Positions 51,337-60,182 of a DNA stretch of 64,000 nucleotides are shown here, one piece after another. The DNA lies in contig NZ_JAGGQW010000020.1 of the NCBI RefSeq assembly GCF_018613065.1, positions 46,470 to 110,469 of the forward strand, read 5' to 3'. The position numbers and the translations under genes are program-made. Position 1 is the stretch's first letter. Each line of letters opens with the position of its first letter. Source of the DNA: Bacillus sp. ISL-7 (GTDB lineage Bacteria > Bacillota > Bacilli > Bacillales_B > DSM-18226). The notes beneath the pieces are model-generated. The model ran no database searches, was not told the origin of the DNA, and saw only the letters and a list, made by a program, of their open reading frames with translations.

Positions 51337-53678
51337 TGAGCGATTTACAGAGCAAAGGCCTCAAAATGGAACAAAGAAGAGTGACAACGGTTGTAAATGA
51401 AATCGAAAAAAAGATAAATAAATTAAAGCTAAATGCTGGAAAGGTAAGTTCTGATGTTCTCGAGATACGTAAAGAATTTTGGGAAGATGTAACCGTCAAT
51501 ATGGATGAACCTGATGATATGATAGAAACAGCAGCGAGTATCAAACAACAGGCCGAACTGCTCTCAGAACGTGAGCGGACCCATAGACATTTGGATAAAC
51601 ATCTCAATACACTATCAAGGTTAAAGTATTCCCCATACTTTGGACGGATTGATTTTTTAGAAAACGGGGAAGAAGCAGAGGACCGGGTATACCTAGGAAT
51701 TGCATCGTTAATGGATGAACAGGATGAAAATTTTTTGATTTATGACTGGCGTGCCCCTATATCTAGCCTTTATTATGATTATTCACCTGGTCCTGCCATA
51801 TATAGTACCCCTGAAGGAATGATTGAAGGGGAAATGAACTTAAAACGTCAATTTATTATTAGGGCTTCAGAAATTAAAGGGATGTTTGATACAGGGGTAA
51901 CTATCGGAGATGAAATGCTTCAGGAGGTTCTTGGAAACAACGCGAGTACGCAAATGAAAAGCATTGTTGCTACTATTCAAAGAGAGCAAAATGAAATTAT
52001 TCGCAATGAGCGGGCGAAAATTATGATCGTCCAAGGTGTAGCAGGAAGTGGAAAAACTTCTGCTGCCCTGCAACGGGTTGCTTACTTGCTCTACCGTTAT
52101 CGAGGGACATTGAATTCAGAAAATATTATGCTTTTTTCACCTAACCCTTTGTTTAATAGCTATGTAGCAACGGTTTTACCAGAGTTAGGTGAAGAAAATA
52201 TGCAGCAATCCACCTTTCAGGAATATTTACATTCTCGATTAGGTAAAGAATTTAATGTGGAAGACGCCTTTACGCAAATGGAATATTTGTTAAGTGAAAA
52301 TGATGATGAAAAGGAATATAAACTTAGAGTTGAAGGAATTCGTTTTAAAGCAAGTCTTGAATATAAAAATATCATTGATCGATATGCGCATGGATTAACG
52401 AAAAGGGGTCTAATTTTTAGGGATTTAATATTTAGAGGAGATGTATTGATTTCTAAAAAGGAGATCCATGATTATTTTTATTCACTAGAAGAAAGCATTA
52501 GCATACCCAACCGCATGCAGCTTGTAAAGGAATGGCTTTTAAGAGATTTAAAGCGGAAGGTTAGACAAGAGCGTTCGAGAAGCTGGGTGGAGGAAGAAGT
52601 CCAATTTCTCGATAAAGAAGCCTTTATGGAGGCCTTCAAAAAACTTCAGGAAAAAAATCAATTTTCGGAAAATACATTTGATGATTTTGAGCAGGAGCAA
52701 AAACTCCTTGCTGAAATGGTCGTAAAAGAAAAATTCAGGCCATTATTTGCGAGAGTAAAAAGTTTGCGGTTTATTGATTCTCCAAAAATTTATCACCAAC
52801 TTTTTAAGCAAGCTGAAAATATGAATGAACGCTTACCTGTTGATTGGGACCAAATTTGCAGGAAGACAGTGAAGAAATTAAAGGATATGGATATTCCCTA
52901 TGAAGATGCCACACCATATGTTTATCTCCAGGATTTAATTGAAGGTCGTAAGTCCAAATCTACTATTCGTCATATTTTTATTGATGAAGCACAGGATTAC
53001 TCACCCTTCCAGTTTGCTTTTATACAAAAGCTATTTCCTTTTAGCAAAATGACTTTACTCGGTGATTTTAATCAAGCGATATTTTCTGGGGCCACTGGCG
53101 CGGAAACGGTTTTATCTGACCTAAATATCTCGGGTGAGACAATCGAATCGTTTGTCCTTACAAAAACCTATCGATCGACAAAAGAGATTGTTAACTTTAC
53201 CAGTGCGTTGATTGAGGGTGGAGAAAATATTGAACCCTTTAACCGCACGGGCAGGAAGCCGTTAGTTACTGAAATAGAACCCGATGAAATTACGCGATCA
53301 ATAATCAAAACAATTAAAGATTTTCAAAATGATGGCCATCGAACCATTGCTGTAATCTGCAGGACAGCCGATGAGAGCAAGAGGGCCTTTGAAGCGCTCA
53401 AGAACGAGGTATCGCTCCATCTCATTGAAAAAGGAACGATTTCGTATGAGAAAGGAATTCTCGTTATTCCCTCCTATCTTGCGAAAGGAATTGAATTTGA
53501 TGCCGTTATTTTATACGATTGTTCTCAATATAAAAAAGAAAGTGAACGCAAATTATTTTATACCGTCTGTACAAGGGCCATGCATGAACTTCACATGATC
53601 GCAACATCTGGGATTAGCCCGCTAATGGAGGCTGCTCCTAAAGATACCTACACACTTGTAAAACCAAGTAAATGCTAA
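51336..53678 (+). CDS. helD: RNA polymerase recycling motor HelD (UvrD-like helicase)
   Basis: About 780 residues. The N-terminal arm is helical, with a coiled coil near 10-80 that in HelD inserts into the RNA polymerase secondary channel. The 1A domain has Walker A GVAGSGKTSAA (about 234-244), then IFIDEAQDYSPFQ (Walker B), TLLGDFNQAIF and the C-terminal helicase motif VIPSYLAKGIEFDAVI. Length and order match B. subtilis HelD. ATG 51336 follows GGGGAG at 8 nt; the open frame continues to 51294 without another site. A terminator follows. Confidence 0.92.
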   Translation: MSDLQSKGLKMEQRRVTTVVNEIEKKINKLKLNAGKVSSDVLEIRKEFWEDVTVNMDEPDDMIETAASIKQQAELLSERERTHRHLDKHLNTLSRLKYSPYFGRIDFLENGEEAEDRVYLGIASLMDEQDENFLIYDWRAPISSLYYDYSPGPAIYSTPEGMIEGEMNLKRQFIIRASEIKGMFDTGVTIGDEMLQEVLGNNASTQMKSIVATIQREQNEIIRNERAKIMIVQGVAGSGKTSAALQRVAYLLYRYRGTLNSENIMLFSPNPLFNSYVATVLPELGEENMQQSTFQEYLHSRLGKEFNVEDAFTQMEYLLSENDDEKEYKLRVEGIRFKASLEYKNIIDRYAHGLTKRGLIFRDLIFRGDVLISKKEIHDYFYSLEESISIPNRMQLVKEWLLRDLKRKVRQERSRSWVEEEVQFLDKEAFMEAFKKLQEKNQFSENTFDDFEQEQKLLAEMVVKEKFRPLFARVKSLRFIDSPKIYHQLFKQAENMNERLPVDWDQICRKTVKKLKDMDIPYEDATPYVYLQDLIEGRKSKSTIRHIFIDEAQDYSPFQFAFIQKLFPFSKMTLLGDFNQAIFSGATGAETVLSDLNISGETIESFVLTKTYRSTKEIVNFTSALIEGGENIEPFNRTGRKPLVTEIEPDEITRSIIKTIKDFQNDGHRTIAVICRTADESKRAFEALKNEVSLHLIEKGTISYEKGILVIPSYLAKGIEFDAVILYDCSQYKKESERKLFYTVCTRAMHELHMIATSGISPLMEAAPKDTYTLVKPSKC

Positions 53679-53682
53679 TGAA

Positions 53683-53726
53683 AAAGAAGCTGTATGTCTC
53701 GATGACCTGAGCACACAGCTTCTCTA
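53683..53726 (+). terminator. Intrinsic terminator-like hairpin of helD
   Basis: An AGAAGCTGT/ACAGCTTCT stem with a 20-nt loop just after the stop. Confidence 0.6.
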
Positions 53727-53787
53727 AGTTTAGGCTATGTTAAAAGTACTATGCATTTGCGCCAAATTCATAAACTAACTAGAAAAA

Positions 53788-53823
53788 ATTAAAAAACAGC
53801 TGAATCTATTTCCGCTGTTTTTT
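53788..53823. terminator. Bidirectional hairpin
   Basis: An AAAACAGC/GCTGTTTT stem with A and T runs on both sides, downstream of the small minus-strand gene. Confidence 0.7.
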
Positions 53824-53829
53824 GCTATA

Positions 53830-53964
53830 TTATTTTTTCCATTGTTTTTGAACTTGTTCTAAAGCAAGTTGGAATATTTCATCATCGGATGTTTCCCGAT
53901 TAGCAATGACATTTGTTAAATAGCTTTTTCCTTCGAAAGTTACTGTTACTTCTACTTGTACCAT
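53830..53964 (-). CDS. Small hypothetical protein, 44 aa
   Basis: The minus-strand frame with ATG 53964 is preceded by AAAAGGAG. The peptide starts MVQVEVTVTFEGKSY and ends in a lysine-rich helix (LALEQVQKQWKK), with a predicted beta-hairpin then helix, 44 residues in all. A hairpin terminator follows the stop. No family is recognised. Confidence rests on the ribosome binding site and the terminator. Confidence 0.55.
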   Translation of the reverse strand: MVQVEVTVTFEGKSYLTNVIANRETSDDEIFQLALEQVQKQWKK

Positions 53965-54144
53965 AATTGAATCTCCTTTTCTATGTTTAAATTATTAGTA
54001 AAAAGTGTAGTCATAAATTACACAACGATTCAGTGTATTAAGTTATTTAAATAATTATGACGATATTTTTTCGACAAATGTTACTAAAACTTTCAGTTTT
54101 GATATAATTGTTTTATAAAAACAAAAGGGAGGTAAACAAATTCA

Positions 54145-54606
54145 ATGCATTTTGAAGAGGTAACAAAAGCAACATTGTTTATTGCACTCGAAATGATAAA
54201 CTCGAATCCAGAATATAATATTTTTGAAAATGGCAAAGAGGCAAGAACACTAGCTGACATGGAAGAAGAATTCTTAAATCCTAATACTAACAGTGCATTT
54301 ATAAAGCTTGATGACACCTATATTGGAATAATTGACTACTTATTAGAAAATCCGAAGGATCATTACCCCTGGCTTGGTCTTTTACTGCTTCATAGTGATT
54401 ATCAAGGTTATGGTTTCGGTGCACAAGCTTTTGCAGTATATGAACATGAGATGCTTAAACGAGGAAAGAAGTGTGTTAGAATTGGTGTCTTAAAAGAAAA
54501 TAAAAAGGCTCAACGCTTTTGGGAATCATTAGGATTTATCTATTATAGTACTTCAACATCACAAAATGGAACTGGTATTTTTTGTTATGAAAAACAAATT
54601 GGATAA
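54145..54606 (+). CDS. GNAT-family N-acetyltransferase
   Basis: A 153-residue GNAT protein. The acetyl-CoA pyrophosphate loop lies in HSDYQGYGFGAQAFAVYE, followed by the family ending NKKAQRFWESLGFIYYST. The upstream part has YIGIIDYLLENP. The substrate is unknown. GGGAGG lies before ATG 54145. It is convergent with the small gene downstream. Confidence 0.85.
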   Translation: MHFEEVTKATLFIALEMINSNPEYNIFENGKEARTLADMEEEFLNPNTNSAFIKLDDTYIGIIDYLLENPKDHYPWLGLLLLHSDYQGYGFGAQAFAVYEHEMLKRGKKCVRIGVLKENKKAQRFWESLGFIYYSTSTSQNGTGIFCYEKQIG

Positions 54607-54624
54607 TAATCCAAAATGGATACC

Positions 54625-54855
54625 TTAAATTTCTTGATACATAAATTGCTCAGCAAATTGCTGAACTTGATCTTTATCGATTTTATTCTTTTTCAGGAAC
54701 GATTCAGCGATGACCAGATTGGCTTGAATAGATATATTTCTTTTTAAATCACGAATGGATACATCTCCATTCAATAATTGGATAGCTTTTTCTCTAATGT
54801 CTTGATTCTTAGATGACTTGTATAAAAGGTAGGCAATACATGTGATCTTGTCCAC
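54625..54855 (-). CDS. Small hypothetical helical protein, 76 aa
   Basis: The start is placed at GTG 54855 (MDKITCIAYLLYKSSKNQD) because AGAGGAG is 8 nt upstream; the open frame extends further to 54888 without a site. The protein is soluble and helical, with the repeated pattern NISIQANLVIAESFLKKNKIDK and a short acidic tail. Function and family are unknown. It lies convergent to the GNAT gene. Confidence 0.55.
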   Translation of the reverse strand: MDKITCIAYLLYKSSKNQDIREKAIQLLNGDVSIRDLKRNISIQANLVIAESFLKKNKIDKDQVQQFAEQFMYQEI

Positions 54856-55055
54856 ATCAAACACTCCTCTTAAATCAAGTATAAACATTTTTTTACTATT
54901 TCGACGATAAGCAACGTTTTTCCTGCTATTATTCTGAAAATTTTAAAAAACTTAAGGGACATTGTACGGATAAGAGATTTATGGATTTATTCGTTCTATT
55001 AATCTGAAAATTCAAATAAGTTAGTAAAAAAGAATCTTCGCGGGGGCGGTAAAGA

Positions 55056-55937
55056 ATGTTTGATTACGATGTAGAAACACGAGCAGGATTTGAGGTGATT
55101 TCATCTATTTCAAAAGAAGGTTATTCTATTTATGATGTTAATTATGAAAGCCTTTTCAATAGAAGGATGCCTGCCCTTCTTTTTATTCCTAACAAGGGAG
55201 GACCATTTCCTGCTGTCATTTATATGCATCCTAGTCAAGGAAATAGAAAAACATTTTATCATGAAGCAAAATTGCTTGCAACAAAAGGTTATATTTCCCT
55301 CCTAATTGAAGCACCGTTTTTCGGTAGGAATAGTCAAACGGATGATCTTGATAGGAAAAAATTCACAAAAAAAATTGAAGCCTTAGCGGATATTCAAGAA
55401 TACATTCATACTGTAATGGATATTAGGATGGGAGTCACACTACTTAGTAATCTTACGATTGTGGATGAAGCCCGGATTGCTTTTGTTGGCCACGGTTTTG
55501 GAGCAGCTTGTGGCGGGATAATTTCAGGAATTGATTCGCTCATTAAAACGTTTGTCTTAATATCAGGGTATGGGGAGGCTTCAGAGTGGCAACTGACTAG
55601 TGAACATCCAATCGCAGCCATCATTCGCAGCTTTTTACCGCCTGAAAGATTTGAATATTTTATTTCAAGTCTTAAAAAAGTAGATGCCATCCACTATGTA
55701 AAAAATGCTGCGCCGGCATCAATTCTCTTCCAATTCGCCAAAAATGACGAATTTATCGAACGTGGCCATGCTGCCACTTTTTATTCTGCTGCAAGCTCTC
55801 CCAAAAAAATCATCTGGTATGATACCGATCATCTATTTACCAATTGCAAAGCAGCCTTACTTGACCGTCAAGAATGGCTCTCTGACCATATTTGTGCTCA
55901 AAATAACACGTTTTCAAAAGAATCTACAAAAAACTAA
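55056..55937 (+). CDS. Alpha/beta-hydrolase-fold protein lacking the nucleophile serine
   Basis: A 293-residue protein with the dienelactone-hydrolase type fold: start PFPAVIYMHPSQGNRKTFYHEAKLLA cut across residues 50-75, the nucleophile elbow at residues 145-149, and later candidates for acid (FAKNDEFIE) and histidine (YDTDHLF). The elbow reads GHGFG, so the usual nucleophile position (147) is glycine, codon GGT. Acid and His are kept. It is either a non-catalytic fold, or an enzyme using a different nucleophile. GGGGGCGG lies before ATG 55056. It is monocistronic. Confidence 0.8.
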   Translation: MFDYDVETRAGFEVISSISKEGYSIYDVNYESLFNRRMPALLFIPNKGGPFPAVIYMHPSQGNRKTFYHEAKLLATKGYISLLIEAPFFGRNSQTDDLDRKKFTKKIEALADIQEYIHTVMDIRMGVTLLSNLTIVDEARIAFVGHGFGAACGGIISGIDSLIKTFVLISGYGEASEWQLTSEHPIAAIIRSFLPPERFEYFISSLKKVDAIHYVKNAAPASILFQFAKNDEFIERGHAATFYSAASSPKKIIWYDTDHLFTNCKAALLDRQEWLSDHICAQNNTFSKESTKN

Positions 55938-55973
55938 AATAAATCTCTTTCATACCGGAAATTTTGTTGAAAA

Positions 55974-56003
55974 TTGCTTATTTGATATGGTATTTTATAT
56001 AAT
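55974..56003 (+). promoter_or_regulatory. Promoter of asnS
   Basis: TTGCTT, an 18-bp spacer and TATAAT at 55998-56003; the start site would be near 56010, giving a ~100-nt leader. Confidence 0.55.
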
Positions 56004-56047
56004 ATTGAAGGGATAAAAGAAATACGATGATCGTACGGTGGAATTTT

Positions 56048-56080
56048 ACCTTTCGTCCCAAAAGGGATGGAAGGTTTTTT
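56048..56080 (+). terminator. Attenuator-like hairpin in the asnS leader
   Basis: A 12-bp stem ACCTTTCGTCCC/GGGATGGAAGGT (two G-U pairs) followed by T6, about 30 bp upstream of asnS. The sequence resembles the terminator part of a T-box leader, but the specifier domain and canonical T-box sequence are missing. Confidence 0.65.
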
Positions 56081-56112
56081 ACTTTTTTACATAAGATTTA
56101 GGAGGAAAACCA

Positions 56113-57504
56113 ATGAAACAGGCCTTAATCAAGGATTTGTACAGAAATACGGAAAGCTATATTGAACAAAAAGTCCAGTTATCTGGATGGATTCGCACGA
56201 TTCGCGACTCTAAAACTTTTGGGTTCATTGAATTAAATGATGGCAGCTTTTTTAAAGGGGTGCAGATTGTATTTGATGAGCAATTAGAGAACTTCAAGGA
56301 TATTGCAAAGTTACCAATTAGTTCATCCATTAGGATTGAAGGAGACTTTATTTATACTCCTCAAGCGAAGCAGCCCTTTGAAATTAAAGCAACTAATATC
56401 GTGATTGAAGGTTCGTCAAATGTAGATTATCCCTTACAAAAGAAAAAGCATTCGTTTGAATATTTGAGAACTATTTCCCATTTAAGACCAAGAACCAATA
56501 CGTTTTCAGCTGTTTTTCGTGTGAGATCACTTGCTTCCTATGCATTGCATAAATTCTTCCAAGATAAAGGTTTTGTCTATGTTCACTCACCAATTATTAC
56601 CGGCAGTGATACAGAAGGTGCAGGAGAAATGTTCCGAGTGACAACACTAGATATGGACAATCCTCCAAAAAATGAAGAAGGCAAAACAGATTTAACCAAG
56701 GATTTCTTTAACAAGGAAACTAATTTGACTGTGAGCGGACAGCTTTCGGCTGAGGCGTTTGCCTTGGCTTTCCGTAATGTCTATACCTTCGGCCCAACGT
56801 TTAGAGCAGAGAACTCTAACACTGCACGACATGCAGCGGAATTTTGGATGGTAGAACCGGAACTTGCCTTTGCTGAGCTTCCAGATATCATGGACTTGGC
56901 TGAAGAAATGGTGAAATTTGTGATAGGCTATGTCCTAGAACAAGCCCCTGAAGAAATGAATTTCTTTAACAGCTTTATCGAAAAGGGGTTATTGGATCGT
57001 CTAAATAATGCCTACACAGCAGACTTTGGCCGTGTGACATATACCGAAGCCATTGATATATTAAGGGAGTCCGGAGAAACTTTTGCCTATCCGGTAGAGT
57101 GGGGGCTTGACCTGCAAACGGAGCATGAACGTTATTTAAGTGAAACAGTATTCAAACGCCCAGTATTTGTAACAGACTATCCAAAAGAAATTAAAGCCTT
57201 CTATATGAGATTAAATGAAGACAACAAAACAGTAGCGGCAACTGATTTACTTGTCCCAGGAATTGGTGAATTGATTGGCGGCAGCCAGCGTGAAGAACGC
57301 GAAGAAATTTTGGCTGGGAAAATTAATGAGCTTGGTATGAATGAAGAAGATTATTGGTGGTACCTTGAATTAAGAAAATATGGTGGTACGAAACATTCTG
57401 GTTATGGTATTGGTTTTGAGCGTTTAATTATGTACTTAACTGGAATGACTAATATTAGAGATGTCATTCCATTTCCGAGAACAACTGGAAATGCCGAGTT
57501 TTAA
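56113..57504 (+). CDS. asnS: Asparaginyl-tRNA synthetase
   Basis: Charges tRNA-Asn in the cytosol. The 463-residue class II synthetase has an N-terminal OB-fold ([27 protein letters not shown], residues 20-47), motif 2 [25 protein letters not shown] and motif 3 [13 protein letters not shown]. The C-terminus ends [11 protein letters not shown], typical of AsnS. ATG 56113 follows AGGAGG. The leader has a short attenuator. A strong terminator follows the gene. Confidence 0.96.
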   Translation: MKQALIKDLYRNTESYIEQKVQLSGWIRTIRDSKTFGFIELNDGSFFKGVQIVFDEQLENFKDIAKLPISSSIRIEGDFIYTPQAKQPFEIKATNIVIEGSSNVDYPLQKKKHSFEYLRTISHLRPRTNTFSAVFRVRSLASYALHKFFQDKGFVYVHSPIITGSDTEGAGEMFRVTTLDMDNPPKNEEGKTDLTKDFFNKETNLTVSGQLSAEAFALAFRNVYTFGPTFRAENSNTARHAAEFWMVEPELAFAELPDIMDLAEEMVKFVIGYVLEQAPEEMNFFNSFIEKGLLDRLNNAYTADFGRVTYTEAIDILRESGETFAYPVEWGLDLQTEHERYLSETVFKRPVFVTDYPKEIKAFYMRLNEDNKTVAATDLLVPGIGELIGGSQREEREEILAGKINELGMNEEDYWWYLELRKYGGTKHSGYGIGFERLIMYLTGMTNIRDVIPFPRTTGNAEF

Positions 57505-57516
57505 AACAAATTTAAA

Positions 57517-57559
57517 AAGGAGAAAGCTGATTCACAGAATCGGCCTTCTCCTTTTTATT
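57517..57559 (+). terminator. Intrinsic terminator of asnS
   Basis: AAAAGGAGAA..GATT / AATC..TTCTCCTTTTT; also close to the end of the convergent small gene. Confidence 0.85.
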
Positions 57560-57561
57560 TA

Positions 57562-57735
57562 TTAAAGAACCTTTAATTCCTCTTCAAAAAAGAATGTTTC
57601 TGGATGTTCCTTAACGATATAAGAATATCTTTTCATGTTTTTAACATATTGTGATTTTAAAATTGTGACGACCTCGCCAGTTTCTTTAATGTTAACTGAC
57701 TGTCCGTTTTTGTACAGATTGTTTGAGCTTTTCAT
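57562..57735 (-). CDS. Small hypothetical protein, 57 aa
   Basis: ATG 57735 is preceded by AAAGGAGTG. The product starts MKSSNNLYKNGQSVNIK and contains VVTILKSQYVKNMKRYSYIV, a beta-rich pattern, ending FFFEEELKVL. It is a soluble 57-residue protein with no family I can name. It is convergent with asnS and its end lies beside that terminator. Confidence 0.6.
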   Translation of the reverse strand: MKSSNNLYKNGQSVNIKETGEVVTILKSQYVKNMKRYSYIVKEHPETFFFEEELKVL

Positions 57736-57859
57736 GTTTCACACTCCTTTACCTATTCCTAATTAAGTATAACATAAGCCAAGATGGAAAGGGGGAAACC
57801 CTTCTTCCTTTCAATTACGAACTTAATGTGTTATGCTTTTAAAAAAGTGAGGTGTCATT

Positions 57860-58084
57860 TTGACAAATTATAAAGCAAAAAAAAGTAACCTCAAAGATTT
57901 ATTATCAAAAAACGGCATGGACCTGGAAAGTTTGGAACGGAATACAAGTATTCCTCAAACTCAGCTCAACGACTACTTGTCCAAAAAAGTGATGAACCTA
58001 AATACTGCGATGACAATTTCAAGAGAATTAAATTGCTCTATTGAAGACTTATACATTTGGTCATCTGAGGAAAAGAAAGCGTAA
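57860..58084 (+). CDS. Small XRE-like helix-turn-helix protein, 74 aa
   Basis: A 74-residue DNA-binding protein of the Cro/C1 type: NLKDLLSKNGMDLESLERNTSIPQTQLNDYLS splits into the first helices and recognition helix, and NTAMTISRELNCSIEDLYIW is the usual ending of the fold. Start TTG 57860 has GAGGTG upstream. It is a single-domain regulator and its target is unknown. It is followed by two terminator hairpins. Confidence 0.75.
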   Translation: MTNYKAKKSNLKDLLSKNGMDLESLERNTSIPQTQLNDYLSKKVMNLNTAMTISRELNCSIEDLYIWSSEEKKA

Positions 58085-58090
58085 TACTTA

Positions 58091-58124
58091 AAAACAGGCT
58101 CTTCAATTGAGTCTGTTTTTTTAT
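58091..58124 (+). terminator. Intrinsic terminator of the XRE gene
   Basis: An AAACAG.CTC/GAG.CTGTTT stem with T7. Confidence 0.75.
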
Positions 58125-58131
58125 TGGATTA

Positions 58132-58168
58132 AAAAAAGCACGCGGAAATTTTCGCGTGCTTTTTTCTA
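58132..58168. terminator. Bidirectional terminator
   Basis: A perfect AAAAAAGCACGCG/CGCGTGCTTTTTT stem, ending the lysP unit on the minus strand. Confidence 0.85.
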
Positions 58169-58174
58169 AACAAA

Positions 58175-59656
58175 CTAATTTCTTAAATCACACTTTTCTA
58201 AAGGTATAACCTTAGTTTTCTTTGCGAATTTATATCCTAGCCATACAATAAGGAATAATGGCAGTCCGATATATGAAACAAAAACACCATTCCAATCGAT
58301 TTGGTCACCCGTGAATGCTGAATAATTTTGTCCTAAGACAACAAACCCACAAACGGCAAACGCGAAGAGCGGACCAAAAGGGAAGAATTTTGATTTATAT
58401 GGTAACAAGCTAAGGTCCTTACCTTGGGCGACAAATGCTTTACGGAATCGATAATGACATACCGCAATCCCGAGCCATGCGATAAAGCCGGACATACCAG
58501 AAGCGTTTAACAACCATACATAAACCGTTCCATCCCCAAAGAAGGAAGCAAGAAATGCGAGTGTTCCCACTAAGGTTGTTGCAATTAAGGCATTGACTGG
58601 AACACCTTTTTTGTTTAATTTACCAAGGAATTTAGGTGCTTTGCCTTGACGGGCCAAATCCCAAAGCATCCGAGTGGATGCATACATTCCTGAATTTCCT
58701 GCCGATAATACAGCAGTAAGAATAACAGCATTCATGATTGAAGCGGCGAAAGCGATGCCTGCCTTTTGAAAAACCAGCGTAAATGGACTAACGGTTATAT
58801 CCCCATTTGCTAAATTCCCGTTTGTATATGGAATAAGCAGTCCGATTACTAGTATAGCCAATACATAGAATAATAAAATACGCCAGAAAACTTGTTTCAC
58901 TGCACGAGGAATAGCTTTCTTTGGGTCCTCCGTTTCACCAGCAGCAACACCTAAAAGCTCTGTTCCTTGGAAGGAGAAGCCTGCAGCCATAAAGATTCCC
59001 AGCATGGACATAAAGCCGCCGTGGAATGGAGCATCACCAACAGTGAAGTTTTTGAAGCCGATTGCTTCATTACCCATGATGCCGAAGATCATTAAAGTAC
59101 CAGTAACGACAAAAATAATAACTGTAACCACTTTAATTAAGGAAAACCAATATTCTGCTTCTCCGAATCCTTTAACAGAAAGATAGTTTAATAGAAACAT
59201 GATGACTAAAAAGATGCCGCTCCAAATGAATGAAGGCGTATGTGGAAACCAGAATTTCATAATCATTGTTACAGCAGCTAATTCGGCAGCAATCGTAATC
59301 GCCCAGTTATACCAATAGTTCCAGCCTAGAGCAAAACCAAGGGAAGGATCGACAAATTTGGTTGCGTACGTACTAAAGCTTCCGGCAACTGGCATATAGG
59401 CACCCATTTCTGCTAAGCCCTGCATCAAAAAGTAAACCATAATACCAATTACAAGGTAGGAAAGAATTGCCCCGCCGGGTCCCGCACTATGGATAGCGGC
59501 GCCGCTAGCTAGAAAAAGTCCAGTGCCAATCGTCCCGCCAAGGGAAATCATTGTGAGGTGACGGGATTTTAAACTTCGTTTTAATTCCGTTGGATCCTGT
59601 TGTATTGTTAAGTCACTAGTATATTCGCTCTCTTTTAATACTCTTGCTGTTTGCAT
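58175..59656 (-). CDS. lysP: Lysine-specific amino acid permease (LysP-like)
   Basis: A 493-residue, 12-helix APC transporter of the AAT family. The signature is SRHLTMISLGGTIGTGLFLASG near residue 35 and the helix-6 region has FSFQGTELLGVAAGE. The preceding lysine riboswitch identifies the substrate as lysine more firmly than the sequence alone. ATG 59656 follows GAGGAG at 8 nt; the open frame runs on to 59779 through the riboswitch terminator and is not coding. Expression falls when lysine is plentiful, if the riboswitch acts as known. Confidence 0.92.
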   Translation of the reverse strand: MQTARVLKESEYTSDLTIQQDPTELKRSLKSRHLTMISLGGTIGTGLFLASGAAIHSAGPGGAILSYLVIGIMVYFLMQGLAEMGAYMPVAGSFSTYATKFVDPSLGFALGWNYWYNWAITIAAELAAVTMIMKFWFPHTPSFIWSGIFLVIMFLLNYLSVKGFGEAEYWFSLIKVVTVIIFVVTGTLMIFGIMGNEAIGFKNFTVGDAPFHGGFMSMLGIFMAAGFSFQGTELLGVAAGETEDPKKAIPRAVKQVFWRILLFYVLAILVIGLLIPYTNGNLANGDITVSPFTLVFQKAGIAFAASIMNAVILTAVLSAGNSGMYASTRMLWDLARQGKAPKFLGKLNKKGVPVNALIATTLVGTLAFLASFFGDGTVYVWLLNASGMSGFIAWLGIAVCHYRFRKAFVAQGKDLSLLPYKSKFFPFGPLFAFAVCGFVVLGQNYSAFTGDQIDWNGVFVSYIGLPLFLIVWLGYKFAKKTKVIPLEKCDLRN

Positions 59657-59703
59657 TGTCTTGACTCCTCTTTTTCTAATTTTTTCGAGAAGGAGTTTGG
59701 AAT

Positions 59704-59737
59704 AAAAAAATGCCATCGAAGAAGTATCGATGGCATT
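59704..59737 (-). terminator. Expression-platform terminator of the lysine riboswitch
   Basis: Read on the minus strand: AATGCCATCGA, ~7-nt loop, TCGATGGCATT, then a T-run. It lies between aptamer and lysP. Confidence 0.85.
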
Positions 59738-59755
59738 GTAAATACCCCGCATCAT

Positions 59756-59955
59756 ACCTTCCGAAAGATAGCTCAACACGCTTAGCTGGTAGGTTTAAGC
59801 GTGACAGTTCTGTTCCTATTTGGAGACAGCCCCAGCATGCTTTTTCAGAGATGAAAGCACACTTCGGCAGCTTTTCCTTTCAAACGGAGTCAGGGATGTC
59901 TCTCTCATCTCGTCCGCTTTACTGATAAAAACCGCGACCTCTACCTCATCGGTTT
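59756..59955 (-). promoter_or_regulatory. Lysine riboswitch (L box) aptamer
   Basis: On the minus strand the conserved L-box blocks appear in order: GATGAGGTAGAGGTCGCG, AGTAAAGCGGACGAGATGAG, GAAAGG, GCCGAAGTGTG, GGGGCTGTC, ACTGTCACG and the closing GAGCTATCTTTCGG that pairs with the 5' end. A terminator follows at 59704-59737. It controls the adjacent lysP gene. Confidence 0.93.
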
Positions 59956-59961
59956 TGATGA

Positions 59962-60182
59962 GGATTTATCATATATAGTTAATATATTACTAAAGTATAA
60001 ATATTATTTTAGAATTGTCAATAATATATTATTCCAGAAATAAGAAGTCTTTATTCAATCAATTAGAATAGACAGATAATTGAGTTTCTTTTTAATAAAT
60101 TATTTAATTTACTTTAAAAGAGAGAATAGGTATTATTTTTAAATAGGATTAATTGCCTGTTTTTCATAGGAGGATTTTTACC
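59962..60182. other. AT-rich gap between lysP leader and yitT-like gene
   Basis: About 220 bp. On the minus strand TTATAC, a 17-bp spacer and TATATA (near 59975) could be the lysP promoter. Nothing else is recognised. Confidence 0.4.

Noticed and set aside
59657..59779. N-terminal extension of LysP
   Set aside because: It overlaps the riboswitch terminator, lacks a ribosome site and adds a non-family sequence.
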